From Laceyella putida (GTDB taxonomy: Bacteria > Bacillota > Bacilli > Thermoactinomycetales > Thermoactinomycetaceae), in the NCBI RefSeq assembly GCF_042665195.1, contig NZ_JBHTBW010000021.1, positions 124,001-188,000 of the forward strand: DNA of 64,000 nt. Reading direction: 5' to 3'. The notes below the pieces were generated by a model. It made no database searches. It was not told the DNA's origin and worked only from the letters and a program-made list of their open reading frames with translations. This document shows positions 1 to 7,246 of this stretch, piece by piece (the stretch's first letter is position 1; every line of letters starts with the position of its first letter). A program made the translations under genes and the position numbers.

Positions 1-168
1 TTGCATGAAATGATCAAGGGTGCATATCAGCGAGTGTTGGTGGTGGCAACAGGAGCGCTGTTAAGCCCGGTTTCTTATCAACAGGGCGAATCGATTCCTT
101 CCATTGCCCATGCCGTTGCCTTTGAAATGAATGAGGGAGAGGGGGATGCGGATGCCGGAGCGTACTAA
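1..168 (+). CDS. spoVAD: Stage V sporulation protein AD, C-terminal end (partial)
   Basis: The window opens inside a reading frame of 55 codons ending at a TAA. The visible tail contains VATGALLSP and QQGESIPSIAHAV, which I recognise as the conserved C-terminus of SpoVAD, a thiolase-fold protein needed for dipicolinic acid uptake into the forespore as part of the SpoVA complex. The remaining N-terminal part lies upstream of the window. The last 23 bases overlap the start of the following gene in another frame, so the two are probably co-transcribed. The final residues (EGEGDADAGAY) are acidic and look family-unspecific. The assignment rests on a short but distinctive motif. Confidence 0.8.
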   Translation: MHEMIKGAYQRVLVVATGALLSPVSYQQGESIPSIAHAVAFEMNEGEGDADAGAY

Positions 169-766
169 ACCCGTTTCCTATCTCGCCTTGGGCGATTCAT
201 TGACTGAAGGCATTGGGGCGGAAAGTCCGACCAAAAACTTTGTGGCCCAGTACTTTCAACATCTTCGACATTCCGACAAGTGTCATATGCGCAATTGGGG
301 TGTATCGGGCATGACCTCGAAAGAGCTGTTGAATTTGGTGAAAAATCCCGGACTTCAACGGTTGTTCCCTGAGTTGACTCATGTTTCCGTCACCACGGGC
401 GGATGTGACTTTATTGATCTCTACAGGAATGGCACCTTAAGTTTGCCGAACTTGTATATGACCTCTCGGAGGGTCGTCGATCACGTCAAGCACATTCTAT
501 CCATTTTCCGCGTGAACAATCCTGAATCCAACATTGTTCTGTTGGGTTTCTACATCCCGCCACCGGCTTATGAGTTAGGCTTTCAAACGGCATCCACGCT
601 CGTGCAGTGGATGAACAGCACGTATGAGAAGATTTGCCAAAAGTTTGGCTGCCAATTTCTCAATCCCTATGAAACTTTTTTGCATCGACAAGATTATTTT
701 TGTGATGAGGTTCATCCCAATCAACAAGGGTATGATGAGTTGGCCAAGCTGATTATTCAATCGTAA
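146..766 (+). CDS. SGNH/GDSL-type esterase or lipase
   Basis: This is a serine hydrolase of the GDSL/SGNH superfamily, probably acting on an acyl ester. The N-terminal block LALGDSLTEG carries the nucleophilic serine, and the C-terminal DEVHPNQQGYDELA gives the Asp-x-x-His of block V. The product is about 206 residues, normal for a single SGNH domain, with no signal peptide, so it should be cytoplasmic or forespore-located. An in-frame ATG lies 15 bases upstream, but I chose the ATG at 146 because AGGGAG sits about six bases in front of it. The gene overlaps the end of spoVAD, which suggests co-expression late in sporulation. The substrate cannot be read from sequence. A YpmR/LipC-like role, LipC being a spore-coat germination lipase, is only one possibility. 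Confidence 0.8.
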   Translation: MRMPERTKPVSYLALGDSLTEGIGAESPTKNFVAQYFQHLRHSDKCHMRNWGVSGMTSKELLNLVKNPGLQRLFPELTHVSVTTGGCDFIDLYRNGTLSLPNLYMTSRRVVDHVKHILSIFRVNNPESNIVLLGFYIPPPAYELGFQTASTLVQWMNSTYEKICQKFGCQFLNPYETFLHRQDYFCDEVHPNQQGYDELAKLIIQS

Positions 767-808
767 CCTGTACTATTATCGTTTTCTTCCGACTGGAAGA
801 GAAGAGCG

Positions 809-849
809 CCATCCTTTCTGTTAACCAAAACGGATAGGGTGGTTTTTTT
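809..849 (+). terminator. Rho-independent terminator
   Basis: A 12-base stem (CCATCCTTTCTG against CGGATAGGGTGG, one mismatch plus G-T pairs) is followed by seven T residues. It ends transcription of the spoVA/GDSL unit before the SPFH gene. Confidence 0.8.
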
Positions 850-912
850 GTTATCAAGATGATATCATATGTATATAATATTGATAAATTTTCCGAAAAA
901 GGGGGCATATTT

Positions 913-1764
913 GTGAACCGAATTGAAGAGAAACGAGCCTGGAAAGTAAATGGATTTCTCATGCTTCTGCTGGAACCGATTCTGTTGTTTAGTTCCATTT
1001 ATCTCTTTTCGGCTGAACAGCTTATCGGCTTGATTCCCTTTCTGCTCTTTATCTTATGCGTGCCTGGGTTTGTGCTGATCCAGCCAAACGAGGCAAGGGT
1101 GTTGACCTTTTTTGGCCGATATGTGGGCACGATCCGGGAGGATGGGTTTTTTTGGACGAACCCCTTTGTGGCCCGCAAGAAGATCTCACTGCGTGTGCGC
1201 AACTTTCACAGTGACAAAATCAAAGTGAACGATGCCGATGGGAACCCGATTATCATCGGTGCCGTGATTGTGTGGCGTGTCGTTGATTCGGCGAAAGCCA
1301 TTTTTGATGTGGAGAACTTCAGCGCGTTTGTCGATGTGCAAAGTGAAACGGCGATTAGGGCCTTGGCCAGCCGGTTTCCTTATGATAGCCATGAGGATGG
1401 GAATCCTTCGTTGCGCGGGGCTCCGGAAGAAGTGGCGGAAACACTGCGCAACGAATTGCAGGAGCGGTTGGAGATCGCCGGGGTGGAAGTGTTGGAAGCG
1501 AGAATCAGCCACCTCGCCTACGCGCCAGAAATCGCGCAGTCCATGTTGAGACGTCAACAAGCCCAAGCGGTGATTGCCGCCCGCCAACAAATTGTTGAAG
1601 GGGCGATGGGTATGGTTCAGATGGCATTGGTCCATTTGGAGGAGCAAGGAGTTGTTGAATTGGACGAAGAGAGAAAAGCGGCAATGGTGAACAACCTCTT
1701 GGTCGCCCTGGTGTCTGAAGGAGAAACGACGCCAGTGATCAATACCGGCTCGCTGTACACATGA
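913..1764 (+). CDS. SPFH/Band-7 domain membrane protein
   Basis: This is a prohibitin/stomatin-type SPFH protein of about 283 residues. Two hydrophobic segments near the N-terminus (MLLLEPILLFSSIYLF and LIGLIPFLLFILCVPGFVLI) anchor it in the membrane. They are followed by the SPFH core (VLTFFGRYVGTIREDGFFWTNPF, then GNPIIIGAVIVWRVVD) and a C-terminal alpha-helical part. Such proteins form large oligomers that scaffold membrane microdomains. I chose the GTG start at 913 because a GGGGG Shine-Dalgarno lies seven bases before it; an ATG 54 bases upstream lacks one. Its stop overlaps the start of the next small gene by four bases (ATGA), so the two form an operon. Confidence 0.85.
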   Translation: MNRIEEKRAWKVNGFLMLLLEPILLFSSIYLFSAEQLIGLIPFLLFILCVPGFVLIQPNEARVLTFFGRYVGTIREDGFFWTNPFVARKKISLRVRNFHSDKIKVNDADGNPIIIGAVIVWRVVDSAKAIFDVENFSAFVDVQSETAIRALASRFPYDSHEDGNPSLRGAPEEVAETLRNELQERLEIAGVEVLEARISHLAYAPEIAQSMLRRQQAQAVIAARQQIVEGAMGMVQMALVHLEEQGVVELDEERKAAMVNNLLVALVSEGETTPVINTGSLYT

Positions 1765-1946
1765 GTGGAGGAAAAAAACGCTTTCTCCTCCGGATCGATC
1801 AGCAACTCTATGATTCTTTGGAAAAATGGGCGGCGGATGAATTCCGCAGTGTAAACAGCCAAATCGAGTACCTGTTAAAAGAAGCGGTGCGGCAATCAGG
1901 AAGATTGCCAAAAAAACGAGTGGAAAATGGGGAAAGCGATACCTGA
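1761..1946 (+). CDS. Small Arc/MetJ-like ribbon-helix-helix protein
   Basis: This 61-residue protein begins MSGGKKRFLLRIDQQLYDSLEKWA. A short basic beta-strand (KRFLLRID) followed by two helices is the pattern of Arc/CopG-type ribbon-helix-helix DNA-binding proteins. The motif SVNSQIEYLLKEAV matches the second helix of that fold. It is translationally coupled to the SPFH gene through an ATGA overlap, with GTGGAGG-type sequence inside the end of the upstream gene. It may regulate its own operon. No toxin gene is adjacent, so I do not call it an antitoxin. Confidence 0.65.
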   Translation: MSGGKKRFLLRIDQQLYDSLEKWAADEFRSVNSQIEYLLKEAVRQSGRLPKKRVENGESDT

Positions 1947-1983
1947 AATTCAACGGATTCTCTAGAGTAGCAATCCAAGCAAA

Positions 1984-2020
1984 ATCACCCCTTTATTCAT
2001 AACTAGAATAAAGGGGTGAT
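1984..2020. promoter_or_regulatory. Perfect 15-bp hairpin covering a ribosome binding site
   Basis: ATCACCCCTTTATTC and GAATAAAGGGGTGAT form a perfect 15-base-pair stem with a seven-base loop. The 3' arm contains AAGGGG, the only Shine-Dalgarno candidate for the ATG at 2024, three bases past the stem. No T-run follows, so it is not a typical terminator, although it could protect the 3' end of the SPFH transcript. Folding would hide the ribosome binding site of the subtilase gene. Confidence 0.75.
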
Positions 2021-2023
2021 ATA

Positions 2024-3109
2024 ATGTTAGCGATAAACTGGCAAAAACCAATTCAAGGTGTTATTCGTCCACACTTGTTAACTGGGCCAGCAGGGGATCA
2101 GGTCGGACAGTGTAACTGCGCTGATTGGATGCCGCTGGGTTCAGCTAACAACAACGGGAAACCAACAAGTACCATTAAACAGCCGCGAAACGCCAAGCCG
2201 TTGGCACACACGGGCCTCCGTTTGCCTTATTTCAAAGTGGAATGTGTCCTGACGAAAGCGCGAATTTTCGATCAGCGCCGGGCGACAACCCGCCAAATCA
2301 CTCCCTGGAATATAACCCGTGTGATTGGAAAAGGTCGGGTCAATCATGGGAAAGGTGTGCGAGTGGCGGTATTGGATACGGGGATTGACTTAAAGCACCC
2401 TGATTTGGTGGCCAATATCAAAGGGGGAATCAATATCATTGATCCCACTCGCTATCCGCAAGATGACAATGGACACGGGACGCACATTGCCGGGGTGATC
2501 GGCGCCCTGAACAATCACTTTGGCGTGGTGGGCATCGCTCCCAGAGTTTCCTTGTATGCGGTAAAGGTATTGGACGCCAGCGGAAGTGGCACGATCTCCA
2601 ATCTGGTCAAGGGGATAGAATGGGCGATTGCCAATCGGATGCATATTTTAAATATTAGCATCAGTGGAGGGAAAATTATCCCACCCGCTTTAACGCTAGC
2701 GATCCAAGCCGCAACCAATCGTAATATGTTGGTGGTGGCGGCAGCGGGAAATGCCGGCAATGCGGCTGGTATGGGGGATACAGTCGAAATACCCGCCCGC
2801 ATTCAGCCGGTGATCTCTGTTGCGGCGTTGACGAGAGCCAATCGGCGCGCCAGTTATTCGGCCACGGGAAAAGTGGATATTGCTGCGCCCGGTTCGCAAA
2901 TTTTAAGTACTTATTCAAATGGCCGCTATGCTGTGCTGAGCGGCACTTCGATGGCAGCGGCCCATGTGACTGGCGTGTTGGCCATTTATCGGGCGGTTTA
3001 TCCGCGTGCGTCAGCATCAACATTGAAAAATTTGTTATATGGTCGTGCGATCGATTTGCCGCCGCAGGGAATTGACTCTTATACAGGTAGGGGATTAGTC
3101 CAGATCTAA
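2024..3109 (+). CDS. S8 family (subtilisin-like) serine peptidase without signal peptide
   Basis: This is a subtilase of 361 residues. The catalytic triad is visible: Asp118 in VAVLDTGID, His151 in NGHGTH, and Ser309 in SGTSMAAAH, with oxyanion Asn243 in AAGN. The first 110 residues have no signal peptide and no membrane segment, and they do not resemble a standard I9 propeptide, so the enzyme is probably retained in the cell or loaded into the spore by a non-Sec route. The start is the ATG directly after a stable hairpin that includes the Shine-Dalgarno. The last four bases overlap the end of the convergent CNNM-type gene. A second signal-less subtilase is encoded at 32936. The substrate is unknown; intracellular subtilisins are the nearest functional analogy. 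Confidence 0.88.
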   Translation: MLAINWQKPIQGVIRPHLLTGPAGDQVGQCNCADWMPLGSANNNGKPTSTIKQPRNAKPLAHTGLRLPYFKVECVLTKARIFDQRRATTRQITPWNITRVIGKGRVNHGKGVRVAVLDTGIDLKHPDLVANIKGGINIIDPTRYPQDDNGHGTHIAGVIGALNNHFGVVGIAPRVSLYAVKVLDASGSGTISNLVKGIEWAIANRMHILNISISGGKIIPPALTLAIQAATNRNMLVVAAAGNAGNAAGMGDTVEIPARIQPVISVAALTRANRRASYSATGKVDIAAPGSQILSTYSNGRYAVLSGTSMAAAHVTGVLAIYRAVYPRASASTLKNLLYGRAIDLPPQGIDSYTGRGLVQI

Positions 3110-4443
3110 TCTTCCGTTTGGGGTGTCTGCGCCACTTCGGAAGGGAGTGATTTGACCAATAGGCGCGTCACGCGTCTTCCTTCCATTTCCTGTACGGTAA
3201 AACGATGATCATAAGCTTCCACCATCGAGCCGATCTGGGGAATCTCCTGCAATTGTGAGAAAAACCAGCCACCGATGGTATCATTATCTTCGTCTTCAAT
3301 CTCAATCTGAAAATGTTCATTTACTTCTTCGATGAGCAGATGGGCTGAAATGGATGTTTCATCCCCTTTTTTTTGAAAAAAAGGACGTTCGTTATCAAAT
3401 TCGTCTTGAATTTCCCCCACAATTTCCTCGACGATATCTTCAATCGTGATTAATCCCGCTGTCCCACCGAATTCATCGATGATGAGGGCGAGTTCGGTGT
3501 GATGTTTTTGGAGGGTTCTTAAGACATCTTTGATTTCCATCCCTTCAGGAACATAAACAGGGGGACGTACCACATCACTCAAATCCGGAACCTGCTGATT
3601 CACAATGGCCCGATAGACATCGCGAATATGGATGATGCCCAAGATATCATCCTTGTCCTTGCCGCATAACGGATAACGGGTAAAAGGGCTTTTCTGAATG
3701 ATCTCCAGGTTTTCCTCCAATGGGCGGTCTTGGTATAAGCAGACCATGTTGACGCGGGGAACCATCACCTCCCGGGCAATGCGGTTAGTAAAATCAAAAA
3801 TGTTATCGAACAGCGAGAGTTCGGTTTGATCGATGATGCCACTTTTATGGCTTTGTTCCACCAGCATCCGAATTTCTTCTTCGGTATGGGCTTGTTGATG
3901 GTCGGGCACCAATTCGACGCCGAGCCATTTCAAGACAAGGTTCGCCGCGCTGTTTAAGAGCCAGATGGTCGGTTTGAAAATGACGAAGAACCAATGCAAA
4001 GGTTTGGCTGTCCACAAGGAGGTGACTTCCGCTTGCCGAATCGCCAATGACTTTGGCGCCATTTCGCCAATCACAATATGCAGAAACGTGATGACCGAGA
4101 AGGCGAGCACAAAGGAGATGATATGGGTGAGCGTGCTCGAGACTCCCAGCCAAGCGAGCGCTGGGGTGATCAAACGGGCCAAAAAGGGTTCGCCAAGCCA
4201 TCCCAAACCAAGTGAAGCCAAGGTGATTCCCAGTTGTGTCGCCGATAGATACGCATCCAAATTGGACAGGATTTTTTCGGTGGCTTTGGCGCGGACGTTT
4301 CCTTCTTCGCTCAATTGGGCAATCCGGGTGTGCCTCACTTTGACAATAGCAAATTCGGAAGCGACAAAAAAACCGTTCAACAAGACAAGAAAAAGGATCG
4401 CACTGAGCTGCAATACAAATATCAGGATATCGGTTGCCAACAT
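3106..4443 (-). CDS. CNNM/HlyC-CorC family membrane protein (DUF21, CBS pair, CorC_HlyC)
   Basis: This 445-residue protein has an N-terminal DUF21 transmembrane domain of about four helices (residues about 1-190, starting ILIFVLQLSAILFLVLLNGFFVASEFA). A CBS pair follows (about 210-335, with PRVNMVCLYQ and the ELALIIDEFGGTAGLITIEDI block), then a C-terminal CorC/HlyC domain. Members of this family are implicated in magnesium efflux or resistance; the older name haemolysin is misleading. AAGGAGGTGA lies before the ATG. It is downstream of mgtE with an 11-base gap, so a Mg uptake and a probable Mg export protein share a transcript. It overlaps the convergent subtilase by four bases. Confidence 0.88.
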   Translation of the reverse strand: MLATDILIFVLQLSAILFLVLLNGFFVASEFAIVKVRHTRIAQLSEEGNVRAKATEKILSNLDAYLSATQLGITLASLGLGWLGEPFLARLITPALAWLGVSSTLTHIISFVLAFSVITFLHIVIGEMAPKSLAIRQAEVTSLWTAKPLHWFFVIFKPTIWLLNSAANLVLKWLGVELVPDHQQAHTEEEIRMLVEQSHKSGIIDQTELSLFDNIFDFTNRIAREVMVPRVNMVCLYQDRPLEENLEIIQKSPFTRYPLCGKDKDDILGIIHIRDVYRAIVNQQVPDLSDVVRPPVYVPEGMEIKDVLRTLQKHHTELALIIDEFGGTAGLITIEDIVEEIVGEIQDEFDNERPFFQKKGDETSISAHLLIEEVNEHFQIEIEDEDNDTIGGWFFSQLQEIPQIGSMVEAYDHRFTVQEMEGRRVTRLLVKSLPSEVAQTPQTED

Positions 4444-4454
4444 GATTCACCTCC

Positions 4455-5813
4455 TTATGATTGCGTGAGCTGTTTAAGAAATACGGTGGCCAAGCCGAAA
4501 TAGATCAATAAAGACAAGATATCGTTCAATGTTGTGATCAACGGCCCCGAAGCCGCTGTAGGGTCGATGTTCAAGCGGTAGAGGACGAGGGGGATCAGGG
4601 TTCCGATCATGGTTCCCAACAGCAGAGTGAAAAAAAGGGACCCACCGATAACCAGGCCCAACCGGGGTTGGTGCAGGGTCAAACTCACCATCAGGATAAA
4701 CAGGAAACTGCAAACAAGACTCACAATCAATCCGGCCAACCCTTCCTGCCGGAGCATGCTCTTAAGAAAGGAAGGTTCCGTTTGCTCATGGGGGAGCCGC
4801 CGGATCATCAGGGCCAAAGACTGTGTGGCGGCATTCCCGGTCATGCCTGCGACCATCGGCATAAAAGAGGTGAGCGCAGGTACCGCCGCGATTGTGGACT
4901 GGAACAGGTTGATCAAGTTGGCAGTGGCCAAGCCGATCGCCAGCAGCAGAACGAGCCACGGAATCCGTTTTTGCGCGGATCGCCAAAAGGAGATCGCTTG
5001 ATCGTCTGCGCCAGGTGTGAGACCGGAAAGCTGTTGGATATCTTCCTCCGCTTCTTGGATCAATACATCGATGATGTCATCAACGGTGACAATCCCTAGA
5101 AGACGGTGGGCATGCCCCACGACAGGCAAGGCCAAAAAATGGTAGCGGCTCATAATGCGGGCCACTTCTTCTTGATCCATATCCACCGGGACGGAGACGA
5201 CCCGCTCCACCATGATTTCTTCAATGGATTGTTCAGGTTCGGCCAAGATCAATTCCCTTAGCGACAAGACACCCACAAGTGTCCCGTCCGGTTTTGTGAC
5301 ATAGAGATAATAAATGGTTTCAGACTCCACCGCTTTGTGGCGCAATAGATGGATGACATCCTGCACACTCGCTTCAGGATGGACGTTGACAAATTCATCT
5401 GTCATCAATCCCCCTGCGCTCTCTTCCGGATAGTCAAGCAGAGCGCGCACCTTGGCGGCTTCCAGCTGTTCCATCTGGGTGAGCAGGTTGGTTTGCTCCG
5501 CCTTTTTCATTCCGCCCAACAAATCGACCACATCGTCCCGCGACATTCGCTGCAAAATCTTGGCGGCATGTTGATTGCCAAGACTGTTGATGATTTTTCG
5601 TTGCGTGTTGCGGTCGCATTCTTCCAATAAGGTGGCAATCTCTTCAGCTTCAAGAAAATATAAGAAGCGACGCCGCTCAAACTCGTTTAATTGGAGAAAC
5701 ATCTGTTCAAGGTCATAAGGGTGCATTTCTTCCACCAACAAGCGGAAAGCGGCTTGATTCTTACGGTGCAGATGAGTGACCAATTGTTCTTTTTCGTGAT
5801 TTACCTTGTTCAT
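4455..5813 (-). CDS. mgtE: Magnesium transporter MgtE
   Basis: This 452-residue protein has the full MgtE architecture. An N-terminal helical MgtE_N domain (about 1-130) is followed by a CBS pair (about 135-255, including SAGGLMTDEFV and LLGIVTVDDIIDV), a plug helix and five transmembrane helices (about 285-450). The pore signature MVAGMTGNAATQS is present. MgtE is a channel-like Mg2+ uptake system gated by Mg2+ binding to the cytosolic domains. AGGAG precedes the ATG by nine bases. The 88-base divergent region towards the proline-rich gene is too short for a full M-box riboswitch. Confidence 0.93.
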   Translation of the reverse strand: MNKVNHEKEQLVTHLHRKNQAAFRLLVEEMHPYDLEQMFLQLNEFERRRFLYFLEAEEIATLLEECDRNTQRKIINSLGNQHAAKILQRMSRDDVVDLLGGMKKAEQTNLLTQMEQLEAAKVRALLDYPEESAGGLMTDEFVNVHPEASVQDVIHLLRHKAVESETIYYLYVTKPDGTLVGVLSLRELILAEPEQSIEEIMVERVVSVPVDMDQEEVARIMSRYHFLALPVVGHAHRLLGIVTVDDIIDVLIQEAEEDIQQLSGLTPGADDQAISFWRSAQKRIPWLVLLLAIGLATANLINLFQSTIAAVPALTSFMPMVAGMTGNAATQSLALMIRRLPHEQTEPSFLKSMLRQEGLAGLIVSLVCSFLFILMVSLTLHQPRLGLVIGGSLFFTLLLGTMIGTLIPLVLYRLNIDPTAASGPLITTLNDILSLLIYFGLATVFLKQLTQS

Positions 5814-5901
5814 TGAACAGGTCTCCTTCGCCTTCTGACATAAGACAAGCCCGGTTCAGCATAGGGTGAAGTGAAACATGAATTGATGAAGGAGGTGCTT
5901 T

Positions 5902-6273
5902 ATGGACAATCGCATGATTCCCCCTTATTGGATGCCGGCTCCTGAGAGAGTCCCGCAAGTTTATGGCATGTTCCCCCATCACCATTATCATTATCCGCCC
6001 ATGCCGATGGCACAAGGGTGCTGTGGCGGCGCTTTCACCCATTCCATACCCAATCCGCCCGCACCGTTGGCTCCCTTTGGGGGGTGGGGAATGCCATATG
6101 GCCGCATTCCGGTTCATCAGCCGACTATTCCTATGATGCCACCAGAACCTTCAAGTTATCAGACTAAGCCATCAAATCGACCCGCTCCGGTGTGGGAGTC
6201 ACCGGAGTCACCTGAATCCCCTTGGATCAGGGCTTATCGAAAGCATGAACAGGACTTGCCGGGAAAAGGATAA
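5902..6273 (+). CDS. Proline/histidine/methionine-rich small protein
   Basis: This 123-residue protein of unusual composition begins MDNRMIPPYWMPAPERVPQVYGMF and contains HHHYHYPP, QGCCGGA and repeated ESPES. It has no signal peptide or membrane segment. AAGGAGGTG five bases before the ATG makes translation convincing. Low-complexity Pro/Tyr/His/Met-rich sequences of this size are typical of spore coat or crust proteins. That role is inference supported by the many spore genes in the window and by a second Pro-rich small gene at 6447. I recognise no named family. Confidence 0.7.
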   Translation: MDNRMIPPYWMPAPERVPQVYGMFPHHHYHYPPMPMAQGCCGGAFTHSIPNPPAPLAPFGGWGMPYGRIPVHQPTIPMMPPEPSSYQTKPSNRPAPVWESPESPESPWIRAYRKHEQDLPGKG

Positions 6274-6446
6274 ATGGGCTTCATCAGGCATATAGTAGGG
6301 AATGCGCTTAAACGCTTCCCCCTTCTTGCACATCCCCTCTGGCCGGTCGGCGGTTGAGAGGGATTTTCTATTGGTAAAAGATGCCGCGGTAAACCGATGG
6401 GCGTCGGGGAAACTAGAAGCAAAACAGAAAGCGAGGAGGCGAACTG

Positions 6447-6581
6447 ATGCGAATCCCCGATATGACACCTTTGCAAGAGCCGGAGATTTACCAACCCCCG
6501 TTGCCGGAGATTTTAACGCCCCATGATCCTGAACCAACCCATCGGGAAGAACCCCATACCCCACAACGGGTGGAGCGGTAA
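6447..6581 (+). CDS. 44-residue proline-rich peptide
   Basis: This short gene begins ATGCGAATCCCCGATATG with GAGGAGG six bases in front of the start and a good terminator just after the stop. The peptide starts MRIPDMTPLQEPEIYQPPLP and is about a quarter proline plus many Glu, with no hydrophobic segment. It resembles the upstream gene in composition (Pro-rich, extended) but not in sequence. It is probably a small spore-associated structural protein; this is inference. The 173 bases between the two genes hold no convincing longer frame. Confidence 0.6.
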   Translation: MRIPDMTPLQEPEIYQPPLPEILTPHDPEPTHREEPHTPQRVER

Positions 6582-6598
6582 GAGGATAGAATAAACAT

Positions 6599-6640
6599 AA
6601 AGGAGCTAACCCTTGCTCGGGTTGGCTCCTTTGCTTAACC
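6599..6640. terminator. Bidirectional Rho-independent terminator
   Basis: AAAGGAGCTAACCC pairs with GGGTTGGCTCCTTT over 14 bases with one G-T pair and a six-base loop. T-rich sequence lies on both sides. It serves the Pro-rich genes on the plus strand and the PrcB-domain gene on the minus strand. Confidence 0.85.
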
Positions 6641-6641
6641 G

Positions 6642-7079
6642 TTAGGAATTGCTTATTTTCACTTCTACCTGATTGACGGGGGCTTTCTCCTTCAACTGAA
6701 TGACCGCGTAGGGATAGCTGATCACTTGCGTAACCATCATGCCTTCTTTTGGGGGGATTACTTTCGCATGGACAATTAGCCGTGGTCCCTGTTTGGTTAC
6801 ACTGGTCACACGCACTTCATAACCGCCGGTCGGACGCTCACCAATGCCGACGATGATATAGGTGTCGGACACGAATTTGGCCGTTGCTTGCGGGCTTGTC
6901 CATTGGTCCGTTTCCCGCCTGACTGTTTGGGGGATTTGGTTTGGCTCCACTTGTTTGAATGACAATGACTCTTCTTTATTCATAGGCGTTCCTCCTGAAG
7001 ATGGGTCTGGGGAAGCGCAACCGAAGACGAACAACATCAAGAGAGCGGGGAGAAACAGGTACCGAAAGAGGGTTGTCAT
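6642..7079 (-). CDS. PrcB-domain lipoprotein
   Basis: This is a predicted lipoprotein of about 145 residues. The N-terminal hydrophobic segment ends in a lipobox-like LFVFGC, placing the mature protein on the outer face of the membrane. The C-terminal half (YIIVGIGERPTGGYEVRV through VISYPYAVIQL) matches the PrcB C-terminal domain, named after a protein of the Treponema PrcB-PrcA-PrtP protease complex. The start at 7079 was preferred because GAGGAGG lies about nine bases upstream; a longer frame would translate the Shine-Dalgarno itself. It stands alone, convergent with the Pro-rich genes. The function in Bacillota is not known; protease binding is an inference from the domain name. Confidence 0.75.
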   Translation of the reverse strand: MTTLFRYLFLPALLMLFVFGCASPDPSSGGTPMNKEESLSFKQVEPNQIPQTVRRETDQWTSPQATAKFVSDTYIIVGIGERPTGGYEVRVTSVTKQGPRLIVHAKVIPPKEGMMVTQVISYPYAVIQLKEKAPVNQVEVKISNS

Positions 7080-7246
7080 GAGTTTTATCCTCCTCATATA
7101 CCGAGAAATTTATATATTATAAGACGGTTTTCCTGCATGAGATGTTGCACGAGCCCAGATGAAGATAGAAGTGTGCCCGCGTGTTTCATTCTGCACATGG
7201 GATTTGGTGGAAACGGGTAGGCTAAATGCTAAGTGGAGGGAAACAG

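Noticed and set aside
1760..1946. Toxin-antitoxin reading of the small ribbon-helix-helix gene
   Set aside because: The partner upstream is an SPFH membrane protein and no toxin-like gene is adjacent.
1186..1953. Long open frame (255 codons) on the minus strand opposite the SPFH gene
   Set aside because: It is antisense to a clear coding sequence, rich in His/Arg/Pro as expected from codon shadows, and has no ribosome binding site.
5814..5901. Possible M-box riboswitch upstream of mgtE
   Set aside because: The divergent gap is only 88 bases and lacks the recognisable M-box structure and terminator.
6274..6357. 27-codon frame directly after the first proline-rich gene
   Set aside because: Only a weakly spaced AAAAGGA lies before it and the product is very short; unsupported without conservation data.
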